Shown here: positions 54,310 through 64,000 of the stretch, piece by piece
Numbering within the stretch: the stretch's first letter is position 1
Layout of the letters: every line of letters starts with the position of its first letter
NCBI GenBank assembly: GCA_017163975.1
Contig: JAFFSR010000242.1
Span: forward strand, 211,001 to 275,000
Direction: 5' to 3'
DNA length: 64,000 nt
Source of the DNA: Anastatus disparis
Lineage: Eukaryota > Arthropoda > Insecta > Hymenoptera > Eupelmidae
Notes under the pieces: generated by a model
Seen by the model: the letters and a program-made list of their open reading frames with translations, nothing else
Database searches by the model: none
Told to the model about the DNA's origin: nothing
Position numbers and translations under genes: made by a program

Positions 54310-54682
54310 GAGGCGGCCGTATCATTCTGTCCTTGTCTAATCTAAATTTTGTTATATAAAAAATAAAATATTTCAAGAAAGTAGACAACCGCCATAAGCA
54401 GACACAAACGATCTTTTCTATGAAAAATATGAAATTTTTATTATTTTTCGAGTGAAGTCTGAAACGGAAAAACAATCGAACTTGATTGAGTTGATTGAAC
54501 TGTTTTTTCGTTTCAGACTTCACTCGAAAAATAATAGAAATTTCATATTTTTTCATAGAAAAGAATCGTTTGCTTGTCTTTTGCTCTATTGGGCGGTTTT
54601 CTTACTTTTCTATGAAAATATTTTATTTATTTATAATAACGAAAATTTAGATTAGACAAGGACAGAATGATACGGCCTCCTC
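54310..54682. mobile_element. Fold-back MITE, second copy, TTAA target
   Basis: Ends GAGGCGGCCGTATCATTC / GAATGATACGGCCTCCTC, flanked by TTAA (54306-54309) and TCAA (54683-54686, one base changed). The centre is a long palindrome around GAAGTCTGAAACGG / CCGTTTCAGACTTC. It is longer than the copy at 14089-14361 because it keeps extra internal arms. Confidence 0.8.
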
Positions 54683-55430
54683 TCAATAAATAAATATATA
54701 TAGCCACATTTAGTGTATTAAGTGAAAATATGAAAATAAGAATTTAGAAAATTTTTCTTCTTATTGCTTCGTTGTCACCTGCGCAATTATCTTAAGCCGG
54801 GAGGGAAGTGAATGAATATTCACTTATATGTTCATTTTATTTTTAAACAATTATAAGAATCTATAAATTATATCAGATTGTTATTTTATAAAATTAAGAG
54901 GAAAAAAAAACAAAAAAAAAAAAAAATTTCTTATTTTTTAACTTAAAGAGTTATAATTATTATGATAAATCTAATATTATTTTATACTATTTAAATAGTT
55001 ACTTTTGCAAAGCATTCTATGTTATTTTTGCTATAAAATATCTCATAAGCTATAATACAAAACTTTATTTATAAAGAAATTTTGAAATGTATAAATTAAA
55101 TTAATTTAAAAGTATTTATAAGCAAAATCACGAATAATTTAAGACGATCTCCTATTAGAAAAAAAAACTATATATTTAAAATATTACAAGCTTAAAATGA
55201 TAATTTAAGAATTTTCCATTTTCCTTTTTCTATACCAATACTCATACCTTACTTAACAATTATATAATAGGAAAATACATCGAATAATTGTATGAAGATA
55301 TTCAAATAAAATATTTTTATATTAAAATAGATTTTAAGATATTTATGTAAATTTATCAATAACTGGAAAAATTGTTATTACATTAAAATTTTCTTTTTGT
55401 TACTTCTCGTACCGTTAAGCAACATCTTGA
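54683..55430. other. AT-rich stretch, no gene
   Basis: Contains GGGAGGGAAGTGAATGAATATTCAC near 54802, resembling the purine tract and palindrome at 42684-42719. Otherwise nothing. Confidence 0.35.
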
Positions 55431-55843
55431 GCCCCAAGGTGTTACGTCACGACGTATCTTTTATTTTAAAATCTGTTATTCTAAAATATGCAGTTATTGA
55501 TCAATCAGATAATTTAACTTAGTAAGCATATTGTAAAATTAAATCATTTTTTTTAAGAAACAAAAGAAAGTGCAATGCGATTTACAAAATTAACAAAACA
55601 AGAACAGTGCAAAGGCCACATGAACCAGATTTATCATGTTAACCACACCATTCAATAAGAGTCGAAATGCATGATAAGCATTGCTCCATCGATTGACATC
55701 AATTGACATCAATTGAATATACAGTTCCTGATTAATTTTAAGATTTTGATCATAATGTTGTAAATGTTCAATAATTGACTCATCTTTTAATTTTTTTTCT
55801 CGATTGCCTATCCTTCTGATATGCAATCTCCTGAGCACCGAGG
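55431..55843 (+). repeat. LTR-like fragment and internal 3' end before the element E LTR
   Basis: GAGCCCCAAGG then TGTTACGTCACGACGTATC (55441) repeats the LTR start, but the sequence soon departs. At 55800-55843 ATTGCCTATCCTTCTGATAT and GAGCACCGAGG lead into a second LTR start. It therefore looks like an LTR start nested in, or duplicated next to, another. Confidence 0.45.
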
Positions 55844-56632
55844 TGTTACGTCACAAACGTATCGTTTTCATTAACATTGGTAAATCAAATTCCTCAATTA
55901 TTGAACACTCGCATTATTTCATTATTAAGCGAAATTAAGTAGATCATAAGAAAAGAATCGAAACGTAAGTTTCGAAATTTCAAAATGAATTTTACAAATC
56001 CTAAAACATTACGAAACATATTATCAAAATTCAAGAAAATTTATAAATAAAAATTGATGTAAAAGACAATAAATCTCATAAACAAAACAAGTATAAAAAC
56101 CAAATGAAACAAATGATATTGGGAATATTACCCCGGGTGTCTTATTGGTAATACGTTTACACTGCTCGTCAAGTTATATATTTCAAAGCAATTGCTATTA
56201 CTATATATACATATATCAATTATTAAAATATATATACGCGCATAAAAATCAATTGTATCAAAAGTGTTAAAAGATATCAATAAACCTCGAGGATCTATTT
56301 ACATATTGTGCCTATTCATTTGTCTGCCCATACCCAACACCAATCTACTGAGAAATACTACAAGGTAAGAATATATAATTATTCAATAAACTCTTTATTT
56401 TTAAGAATCAAGTTTATCCTTTAATAATATTCAATCGTGAGAGCGATTTCGTTCAATTAAATATTGGTGAAGTCTTTCCACCACTAGATTCATACATCTT
56501 TATCTTTATACATTTTATAAATAAATTCAATATTTTAAACGAACATAATTTATATATATTCTATGCAATTAATAAATATAATTAAATAACATATCCACTT
56601 TATTTAGTCTTGGTGCAAGCCAGGACTTAACA
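55844..56632 (+). repeat. 3' LTR of element E
   Basis: Starts TGTTACGTCACAAACG and ends CAGGACTTAACA. TATAAAAA lies at 56092. From about 56030 onward it is nearly identical to 47044-47903. Confidence 0.7.
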
Positions 56633-58096
56633 ATATATTCTAAAAATTCTATACAAAGTAGAAAAGATAATATATTACATTTAATTACGAATGAAAAGAT
56701 GTCTTTGGATGAGATTCAAGATGAATATTTTACACACGAAAATATTAATATAAATAATGATTTAAAAGATAATGAAATTAAAATAATAAATTACAAAAAG
56801 AGAAAAATTTTTATAATGTGCTTGAATATAAAAGAATCATCAATATTAATAAAAGAAAAATTAATAAATAATTTGAATACACTAAAAGATTTATTAATTG
56901 AAAATAATTGTACTATATTTAGTATATCAAAAAATATAAAAATATTAAATATAAATTGGAATGAAATTGAAAAAATATTATAGAATACTTTTAATAATAC
57001 AAGTATAAGAGTTATAGTTTGTTTAAATAATACAGAATATGTTGAAAAGGAAAAAAGAAATGAAATATTTGAACTATATCATTCTTCAAGTTTAGGAGGT
57101 CATTCGGGAGTAAATAGAACATATAATCGAATTAAAAATAAGTATTTCTGGGAGAATCTTAAAATTGATATACGAAATCGTATTAAAAACTGTGAAATAT
57201 GTCAGAGAAATAAATTAAAAAGAAACAAAACAAAACAACCTATGATAATAACAGATACTCCAGAAAAAACATTTGATAAAATCTCATTAGATATTGTAGA
57301 GCCTCTTAATATAACTAAAAATAATAATAAATATATATTAACTATTCAAGATCATTTATCAAAATTTTTAATAGCTGTCGCGCTGAAAGATCAAACAGCA
57401 GAGACTATAGCCAACGCATTTATAAAAAAATTTATTTGTATTTTTAGTTCACCAAAACTAGTACTTACAGATAAAGGTGCAAATTTTACAGGCAAATTAA
57501 TAAAAGCTATTTCAAAAAGATTTAAATTTAAAAAAATAGAAACTACTGTCTTTCATCCACAATCTAATGGTTCATTAGAAAGGGCTCATCATCCTTTATG
57601 TGAATATTTAAAAAATTTTGCTGATAAAAAATTGGAATGAGATGATTGGCTTGAACTTGCACAATTTAATTATAATACTAGTGTTCATTCAAGTCATAAA
57701 TTTACACCGCATGAACTAGTTTTCACCTACCCAGCTAGATTACCATCTAGTGAACCTTTAAAATCATCAGAAAAATTACAGACATTTAATGACTATATAG
57801 AAAAATTATTAATAAATATGAAAGATATTACAAAAATAGCTCGTGAAAATTTAATACTATCAAAAGAAAAGTCTAAATTATATCACGATAGATTCATAAA
57901 ACCTGTAGAATTTCAAATAGGTGATAAAGTATGGCTTATGAAAGAGCCAAAACCAGGTAAATTAGAAAAAAATCAAAACCTGGGACCTTTTGAAGTATTA
58001 AAAGTCCACGAAAATAGCAATATCTCTATAGATTTTAAGGGTGGCTCAAAATTAGTTCATGCAAATAAATTAATTTTACATGAACAAAAAAATTAA
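56633..58096 (+). pseudogene. pol: Integrase of element F, two stops
   Basis: One frame from about 56640 to 58096 encodes the pre-integrase domain, HHCC zinc finger, DDE core and GPF C-terminal domain. It is interrupted by TAG at 56981-56983 (Tyr in element C) and TGA at 57638-57640 (Trp in element C). The catalytic Glu is intact (GAA, 57578-57580), unlike element C. The zinc-finger part (56984-57241) has no Met and is easily missed, but is well preserved. Confidence 0.85.
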
Positions 58097-58098
58097 TA

Positions 58099-58112
58099 TT
58101 ATTTTGTTTCAG
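58099..58112 (+). promoter_or_regulatory. Splice acceptor ahead of element F envelope
   Basis: TTATTTTGTTTCAG lies 28 bases before the envelope ATG, in the same position as in element C. Confidence 0.55.
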
Positions 58113-58140
58113 AAAGAAAAGAGAAAGGAAAAAAAAAGAA

Positions 58141-58333
58141 ATGCTGTTCATTTTATTCATTTTATTATCTATTGTTAGAGAAAATGGTGCAATTATTGGA
58201 TTTAATTGCGAATCTACGGATCCGATCATTACTACATATTTACTATTAGACACAGGAGAATGTGATTTTCAACAGGATAATATTACAATAACCAACTCTA
58301 CAATAGAATTATTACAAATAGCGGAATTTAATA
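58141..58333 (+). pseudogene. Chu-like envelope of element F, N-terminal piece
   Basis: ATG at 58141, signal peptide and the first 45 residues of the mature ectodomain (DTGECDF block). It is closely similar to element C and cut at about 58333 by the hairpin-ended insertion. Confidence 0.6.
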
Positions 58334-58339
58334 GTACAT

Positions 58340-58454
58340 TACGATACACGTGCTCTAAGCGGTCCTTTTTTACACGGCGTGCAGTTAGCGCCCGAGCGCA
58401 GCGAGGGTGCTATGCACGTCGTGTAAGAGGACCACTTCGAGCACACGTATCGTA
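58340..58454. repeat. Large hairpin, CG-rich loop
   Basis: Arms TACGATACACGTGCTC...TACACGGCGTGC / GCACGTCGTGTA...GAGCACACGTATCGTA around GCGCCCGAGCGCAGCGAGGG. Confidence 0.85.
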
Positions 58455-58523
58455 TATTATTTTATAGCACGTGTGAGATAAATTCGCCACACGTAATTAA
58501 TACCCCAGAAAATCAATATTATC

Positions 58524-58735
58524 AAAAACTATACACACCACGAATGATAATTCGTAAATAAAAACGAATTCTATATATCAGCAAAACTATGCACACCACG
58601 AATGATAATTCGTAAATAAAAACGAATTCTATATATCAGCAAAACTATGCACACCACGAATGATAATTCGTAAATAAAAACGAATTCTATATATCAGCAA
58701 AACTATGCACACCACGAATGATAAATCGAAAAAAA
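58524..58735. repeat. Four 58-bp tandem repeats
   Basis: CCACGAATGATAATTCGTAA recurs at 58538, 58596, 58654 and 58712, with identical 58-bp units between. The last copy diverges after CCACGAATGATAA. Confidence 0.9.
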
Positions 58736-59350
58736 GTAAAACTATTTATTATCAATGATAGACCCATCGCAAACAAAAAAAAGCAAAAACGATATCAAAA
58801 ATATTCTTAGATTGAGAAATTATATCAAATAAGTATTGATGTCAGTGATATTTTATTAATTAAATACAATATGATAAAAAGAGAACTTGCCGATTATTTA
58901 GATTTATGTATACACAGGTCAGACAAAGCAAAGCATCTAGTTTATTGTTCGTACAGCTATCTCTTTCTTTCTCATTCTTAGGCCGTACACACTGTACACG
59001 CATGCGCGCCGCTCACAGATGTTTTGTTTCGACAACTCACGGCACAACAGTAATTTATAAACTATAGTTTTGATTTTCTTGATGTTTTCAATTCTTTATT
59101 AAAGTATTTATATTTTTTGATTGATTTTCTACGTATTATCATGTGTGAAAAGACATTTCTACGTATTAATATATATACAAAGAGTGATTGTGATGCGTGA
59201 TTTCGATATTACTTTTTTGAACAGTATAATAAAGTACGAAATTTCTGACGGTAGTACTTTTTTACACAGTTCAAAAAAGTTGTATTTAGCTCCCGCTAAA
59301 TGGTGTAGAAAACGCGAATTTAGCTCACGCAGTGCTATAAAAAAATTAAA

Positions 59351-60345
59351 GTTATACAGTGTAAAATAGAAATTCAAAGAACGGTTTTTCATTGCGAAAT
59401 GTTCAGTCACCTTGGATCCACTGCTAATACTTTGCAAGAATATCTGTACGAAATTAGCCATGAAAAATGTAAATTCATTCACGATACAGGAATCTTTAAA
59501 TATGATAATATACATACTATAGCAAACCTGAAAATAAATTCAACAAAAGCAGTTGGAATAGACCTTGCAGGCTCAATAAAGGATAAAACTTGCACAGGAG
59601 CTTCATACACGGACAATTTTGGATCTTGGGACAACGTTTTAGTACAGGGTCTTATAAGAATAACTTTATTAGAAGAATACGCTCAAGTAAGTCTAAAAAA
59701 TGATAAATTAAGAGTAAATTCAGGGACTGTATGTAAATTTTCGGATCAACATTGCATTGATTCGCAAGCAGGGTATAGTTTTTGGGAAAATTTCCCTATA
59801 GAAGAAGGGTTTAAAACACAATATGAAACTTTATATAGAGGCCCTGCAACTATAATTAATTCACCTAATCAAAATCCTGTATATACTGTAAACACGGAAT
59901 CAATAACATTTTCTTCATCCGCTTCAAATAATGTAAAAATTTGCGATAGAATATTAACAAAAACAGAACACCCTAAATCATTCATTTTAGATATAGCTTA
60001 TAATAAAATATTATTTGACGATAATACGTTAAGAAAAGATGTAACAAACTTAGATTTATTTAAAATATAAACTCAAAATTTGTATATATTGAAAAACATT
60101 TTAGGGCTGATCTCACAGATTTATATTTTAACATTTTAAAAGAAAAATGCGAACTCGAAAAAAAAAATTATACGTGAATCTCTATCCCTTGCATCCATAG
60201 CTCCCGACGAATTTGCCTTTAATATCATGCAAAAACCAGGATATTTAGCTAAACTTGCCGGCGAAGCAGTACATGTAATAAAATATACGCCAGTAGAAGT
60301 CCAGCTATATCATACAAATAAATGTTACATACAATTGCCTGTAAC
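59351..60345 (+). pseudogene. Chu-like envelope of element F, remaining part
   Basis: Resumes at the QCKIEIQRT block. The conserved HCGMFSH is HCEMFSH here. The frame is open to TAA at 60068-60070, then continues in another frame after a shift in an A-run near 60160, and ends at the LPVT block, where homology stops (about 60345). The middle of the protein, including the segment cut by transposon B in element C, is preserved here. Confidence 0.6.
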
Positions 60346-61114
60346 CATCTTACTTCGTGTTGATTTTCTCTGGAACGTTGAACTTTAACTGTTAATCAGA
60401 CCTGTCAATCTTCGCGTATTTATAGTACGATTTAGACATAAATTTAAAAGTAGGGATGAGGGGTGACGAAGGGGTAGTATGTACGCAACATTTAATATTT
60501 CAAGAGTCATCTTAATTTGATATTTAAATCCGCCAACACATGTAAAATAATGTCAGTTTAGCGCGAATCGTGGACCGGTGTGCATGTAAGTACGTAAATA
60601 CATTTAATCATAGTATAAATCAGAATGCATATAATTCACCATCATTTGGCTTACGAGTAGGTGGGAATTTTTTCATGTAACGCGATCACACTTGAGCGTG
60701 TTCACACTCAACCTACATAATCGTAGTGGTGGTTATTATAATGTTATTATTTGAATAAATACATGAAATAATTTGTATATATTTACATATATTCTGCATA
60801 TATATTTTATTTAAATTATAATAATAATATATATAGTTATTGTAAAAGATATGAATGTTATGCTCTACTACTTTCTGCTATCCTGATACTTTTTATTATT
60901 TTTTCGTAATTACCTCTTGTTTTTTACATAAAAAATTTGAATTTGAATGCATTTATCATTTGCATGTTATTTGCATATGGATAACGCATAGCATGTTATT
61001 TGCATATAAACATTGTGTAAGTAATGCACTTCATCATTACTACGTATACTTTTATGACATTGTAGACTATATTCAGTTTGATATGCTAAGGTCTTATTAA
61101 ATTTCTATTGTTAT

Positions 61115-61169
<55 letters not shown>

Positions 61170-62187
61170 ATATATATATCATATATAAATATTGAATAAG
61201 TAATATATTCACCCATTATATAGACATTTATGACATCGTAACCCGTATTCTGTTTAATATGCAAAGGACTTGTTAAAGGGTACCCCCCATTAAGATAAGT
61301 AAAATCCCCCATCGCGAAATTCAAATTTTCGTCCAAAATTAGTTAATACATGCTGAAAAATGAAATTTTGAGCTATGACTTGCTACCCCCTCCCCCTCCA
61401 CTACTCCTAACCTCAAAAAAACTTTCTTTTTAAAAAATAATTTTTTTCGGCACCATATTAACGAATAGGAGATTTGGAAAAATTTGAACATATTCTATAT
61501 AAAAATACGCATTTAAGGTAATTTTTTCAGCTATTTTTGTCCTCAAGAACTAACCTAAAAAACACAAAATATTCTTAAAATTGCTCTCAAAACTTGTAAA
61601 AAGAGGGTGCCGCCTCAAAAATTGGTGAGAAGTTGAGAATTTGTGTCCTTAATCTGTACTTTTTTTCAGACTCATTGGAGTGGTGTGCCATATTTAAAAG
61701 TCCAAAAAACCTGTTTTTTAGACATTTTTTATCCATTTTTGGCTTTTTTCACCTCACCAGAAATAATTACAACAAAACTGATGGCACCATCGGATTCTAC
61801 GCCAAAAAATACATAAAAAATATGAATAATACTTCGTCCTAATATTTTTAGATCACTAGCTAGAAAACGAAAATGGAAAAGAGGCTGCTATGAGAATCTT
61901 AGGGCAACTCACTTTTTCTTTGGGATTTGTGAAATGTTACTTAAGAATATTAGCAACAATTATTATATGTATTTTTACATATTTTTTGACGAAGAATATG
62001 GTGGTGTAGCTATTTTTCCTATAACTGTCTTTGGTAAGACACCAGAGCCAAGTAAACAGCTTAAAATAGGTATTTTTTAGTAGGTATAACACCTGAAGCG
62101 TCCGGCAAAAGGGGATAAATAATTTTTGTTATTTAATTATTAAGAAATAATATTTAAATAAAATAAATTTATTCAATTTTATTCAAT
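60346..62187. other. Non-coding, AT-rich, no recognised gene
   Basis: A short GC-balanced segment lies at 60440-60590. 61278-61420 has C-runs (GTACCCCCCATTAAG, CCCCCTCCCCCTCCACTAC). 61300-61900 consists of AT-rich sequence with homopolymer runs and looks like an old transposon. No domain is recognised in any frame. Confidence 0.4.
61118..61167. repeat. (TA)n microsatellite
   Basis: About 25 TA units. Confidence 0.95.
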
Positions 62188-62245
62188 AGTATATTATTCA
62201 CCTAGGGTGTATAAACAAAAAATGTCTTTAATCGTGTGTATATAT
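62188..62245. repeat. Terminal word of hairpin family
   Basis: AATAGTATATTATTCACCTA and the following 35 bases are the inverse of 39020-39068 in transposon B. No hairpin is evident next to it, so it may be a single end. Confidence 0.55.
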
Positions 62246-62498
62246 ATATGATCGTGTACCTATAACGACTTTTTGCGAAAGCGATGTTGCCCAATTGTGA
62301 AATTACATGTAAATTCTATATATATATATATATATATGAAGAAAAATGTTTTTTTTCTTGTTTTTCATACATAAGATATAGCACTATTGCTATTTTTTTA
62401 TTCTCAATTATCTATTCATATAGCGAGTTCATGAACCGAGTCTTCCGTAAGGCCTGAATTCATAGTCGTGACTTGAGTATTAAGTGTGACTTAAAACT

Positions 62499-62602
62499 TA
62501 AGTATCGTTACTTGAGTATCAGTTGTTACTTCAATTAACCTCTTCATGTAGCTTTAGTATAATAAATATTCAGTAACAACTGATACTCAAGTAACGATAC
62601 TA
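62499..62602. repeat. 30-bp inverted repeat
   Basis: ATCGTTACTTGAGTATCAGT (62503) pairs with ACTGATACTCAAGTAACGAT (62579-62598), with about 45 bases between. It could be a tiny fold-back element. Confidence 0.85.
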
Positions 62603-62639
62603 GTAGTATATGGCATGGTATAGCGAGACATATCGATTT

Positions 62640-62830
62640 TTTTGCACCTGTCTCTCTCCCCCATTGTTTCGCTCCCCCTGTCTCGACCCCTTGTCTCGCT
62701 CCCCTTTACATGTCTGGCAGGTGTGGTAGTATAAAGGGGTGGTATAATCGTGAATTGATTTGACCCACTTTCCCCTCCCCCACCTGTCTGGGTGAATAAG
62801 GTGTCCTCTCTCCGACACCTGTCTGAGGGT
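62640..62830. repeat. Pyrimidine-rich CACCTGTCT tract
   Basis: Repeated CACCTGTCT, CCCCTGTCTCG and CCTTGTCTCG words in a C/T-rich segment. It reads as low-complexity DNA. Confidence 0.6.
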
Positions 62831-63104
62831 GTTATAGTTTCTATGGTGACCTTGAAACCCTTAATGATTTGCATCTTCTGTCTTTTTTCTTCAGCCGTAA
62901 GTATAGTATATATGTATGTGTTTATGTGTATATTTTTTAATGTGAGTAACATTATAAAAATTAAATAAATAAGTAATTAAAAATCATATAACATTGTCAT
63001 GAAAAATATTAATATAAAAAATATATTTTATAATATTAAAGGTCTGAATGTTATATATTACTTTTTATCTATTGATTGTTATTTCTTACGTATAAACTTT
63101 TGTT

Positions 63105-63120
63105 GGTCCTAAAAAGGACC
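63105..63120 (-). terminator. Histone-type 3' stem-loop (orphan)
   Basis: On the minus strand GGTCCTTTTTAGGACC has a 6-bp stem and TTTT loop, the form of the 3' processing signal of insect replication-dependent histone messages. It is followed by AACA and a purine stretch. No histone coding sequence lies upstream on that strand. Confidence 0.4.
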
Positions 63121-63246
63121 GTATGTAAGTATATGAATTTTTTTTTTAAATTAAAATTTTTTGTATCCTTTTCTTTCAGGAATCGAATAAGTGTTTGTTG
63201 AGAATTTATCAGAATATTGTTTCCAGGTTGATGATGATTGATTTTC

Positions 63247-63312
63247 CTACTTTTTCTTATCGTCACCTTGTACTAAAGGTGTTTTGGCGGTGCTGGAACT
63301 ATTTTGACCCAT
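63247..63312 (-). CDS. Tiny ORF starting MGQ (21 aa)
   Basis: MGQNSSSTAKTPLVQG followed by an acidic-Lys end and TAG. Gly at position 2 with Ser at positions 5-7 is a good N-myristoylation signal. It lies about 130 bases upstream of the histone-type stem-loop on the same strand. It may be the first exon of a larger gene. The family is unknown. Confidence 0.3.
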   Translation of the reverse strand: MGQNSSSTAKTPLVQGDDKKK

Positions 63313-63356
63313 AGTGTTAAACGCGTGATATACAGATATGATAAGAGACAAATTAT

Positions 63357-63533
63357 TTATTGTAAAAAGTTATTATTTATATAAATATTTTCATTTGTGT
63401 TATTTTTTTTATTAATTCTTTGAGAACGTTCTAATTTTACTGTTTCTTTTTTATAATGCTCTTTATATTTTTCTCTTTTTATAGCGCTGTCTGTAGAACG
63501 TAATGAAGCGATCTTACTTGTGCATTGCCCCAT
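63357..63533 (-). CDS. Small ORF starting MGQC (58 aa)
   Basis: The ATG at 63533 gives MGQCTSKIASLRSTD, a combination of N-terminal Gly (myristoylation) and Cys (palmitoylation) typical of membrane-tethered proteins. It is followed by a highly charged helical stretch and a low-complexity Asn-rich end. A GTAAGA donor-like site lies 15 bases after the ATG, so only the first codons may be real exon. It sits between the ORF at the window edge and the other MGQ ORF. Confidence 0.3.
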   Translation of the reverse strand: MGQCTSKIASLRSTDSAIKREKYKEHYKKETVKLERSQRINKKNNTNENIYINNNFLQ

Positions 63534-63657
63534 GTCTGTTTCGAGCAATCGTTATAAAATAAATGAAGAATTATTGGGAAGGGTGGTTGTTTTTATAGTT
63601 AAAAAAAAACAAGTCATTTACACAATTAAAGCAATTTATTAATATTAACATATATTT

Positions 63658-64000
63658 TTATATAGGAATCATTACATCCCTCAAATCTTTTACAATCATC
63701 GGTAAACTAAATACAGATATTTCAGATAAAACAAATTTTAAATATAAGCTTTTATAATGATCCGTATCATCTATCATATTTTCTGTGACGTAACCTTCTA
63801 ATTCGGTATTGAGAATAGAATAGTATTGTTTAAATGATTTGTAGTCGTTAAGAATTACTTTTGCGTTGTCCAGTCCTTCTTGTCCAAGTTTATTTTTTAA
63901 AAAGTCTAGTATGTGATCAGTAGTACGGTTGACCTTACCGACACGCTCGCTTAAATCGTTGAGAAGAAGATCTACCAAGACACTTTGTTGACGAAGACCT
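63658..64000 (-). CDS. Partial host-like ORF at right edge
   Basis: Minus-strand frame open from the window edge (64000) to a stop at 63658. Codon composition is balanced, and the protein is helical with regular Leu/charged spacing (LLNDLSERVGKVNRTTDHIL...). No homopolymer bias is present, unlike the transposon ORFs around it. It is probably the C-terminal part of a host gene whose start lies outside the window. The family is not recognised. Confidence 0.45.
   Translation of the reverse strand, partial: GLRQQSVLVDLLLNDLSERVGKVNRTTDHILDFLKNKLGQEGLDNAKVILNDYKSFKQYYSILNTELEGYVTENMIDDTDHYKSLYLKFVLSEISVFSLPMIVKDLRDVMIPI

Larger units (their letters stand above)
47044..56632 (+). mobile_element. 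Element E: LTR element with shortened gag and no pol
   Basis: 5' LTR 47044-47903, primer-binding site, leader with tandem motifs, a 111-codon gag remnant, an unknown 440-codon ORF and a 3' LTR at 55844-56632. LTRs, leader and primer site are related to element C, but protease, RT and integrase are absent, so E would need C-type proteins in trans. The flanks do not give a matching target duplication: polymerase fragment on the left, element F integrase on the right. The two ends may therefore have been joined by recombination. Confidence 0.55.
58334..59350. mobile_element. Hairpin-ended insertion in element F envelope
   Basis: About 1 kb with no counterpart in element C; envelope homology ends before it and resumes after it. 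The left end is AATAGTACATTACG and a 115-bp hairpin (58340-58454). Then come four 58-bp tandem repeats and AT-rich DNA. The right end has short stem-loops (ATTTAGCTCCCGCTAAAT). It shares its outer word and hairpin style with 12688-13531. No transposase. Confidence 0.65.
56633..60345 (+). mobile_element. Element F: second copy of the element C 3' half
   Basis: Integrase and chu-like envelope in the same order and spacing as element C, including the splice acceptor. It begins directly at an LTR end (56632) in the middle of the pre-integrase region and stops matching element C at about 60345, inside the envelope. A 1-kb hairpin-ended insertion splits the envelope. Confidence 0.8.

Noticed and set aside
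58524..58735. Regular 58-bp repeats as a possible CRISPR array
   Set aside because: Units are identical head-to-tail without spacers, inside a eukaryotic transposon insertion.
61097..61336. ORF with poly-Tyr-Ile
   Set aside because: Translation of a (TA)n microsatellite.
62587..62952. Two overlapping minus-strand ORFs rich in Arg and Gly
   Set aside because: They come from the pyrimidine-rich low-complexity tract; no domain or conserved start.
63125..63179. Plus-strand GTAAGT...TTTCTTTCAG as a 55-bp intron
   Set aside because: Exon candidates on both sides have no start or recognisable coding, and the segment overlaps minus-strand features.

Overview
This is AT-rich eukaryotic DNA, almost certainly from an insect nuclear genome. 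The evidence is insect-type Ty3/gypsy LTR retroelements with envelope genes, a Helitron, a LINE, DNA transposons with terminal inverted repeats, several fold-back MITEs and many TA microsatellites. There are no bacterial operons, ribosome binding sites or convincing tRNA genes. The species cannot be named from the sequence; a hymenopteran is a guess. The window is a nest of transposons inserted into one another. Host-like coding sequence appears only as fragments, at the right edge (63.2-64.0 kb) and possibly at 43.1-43.4 kb.

Left part (0-11.6 kb). A decayed plus-strand ORF with five 11-residue repeats (0.2-1.2 kb) is followed by the 3' half of an errantivirus-like element on the minus strand ('copy 1', about 2.0-7.1 kb: env and the C-terminal part of pol, with stops and frameshifts). 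Copy 1 is cut by DNA transposon A (7124-11609), which has inverted ends and a roughly 710-codon transposase-like ORF broken by one stop.

Central nest (11.6-46.7 kb). Element C is a plus-strand Ty3/gypsy-type element. It runs from a 5' LTR stub (11611-11661) through a gag with ten zinc knuckles, protease, RT/RNase H and integrase to an envelope that is not errantivirus-like but resembles chuvirus-type glycoproteins. Its 3' LTR is probably 45867-46670. C was hit by a hairpin element (12.7-13.5 kb), a TTAA MITE (14.1-14.4 kb), element D (15868-33564, target duplication CACG), DNA transposon B (38253-40738, target duplication TTTA) and a 5'-truncated LINE (about 43.9-45.7 kb). D is a second, young errantivirus-like element on the minus strand. 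Its two 1050-bp LTRs are almost identical, and gag, protease, a 1622-aa pol and a 5'-deleted env are readable. A Helitron (about 17138-20775) sits in its 3' untranslated region, and a triplicated hairpin unit plus a 105-aa extra ORF lie in its 5' leader.

Right part (46.7-64 kb). A fragment resembling the cysteine-rich region of a protein-primed family-B DNA polymerase (46.7-47.0 kb) lies between two LTRs. Element E (47044-56632) has LTRs related to those of C and a severely shortened gag, but no pol. It carries an unrecognised 440-codon ORF, two MITEs and a LINE tail. Element F (56633-60345) is a second copy of the C integrase and chu-like envelope, broken by two stops and a 1-kb hairpin-ended insertion. 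From 60.3 kb to the end the DNA is mostly non-coding, with an orphan histone-type stem-loop, two tiny ORFs starting MGQ and an ORF that runs off the right edge.

Functionally these are replication and mobilisation genes: gag capsid, protease, RT/RNase H, integrase, and envelope (probably made from a spliced RNA). All copies carry lesions; D is the least damaged.
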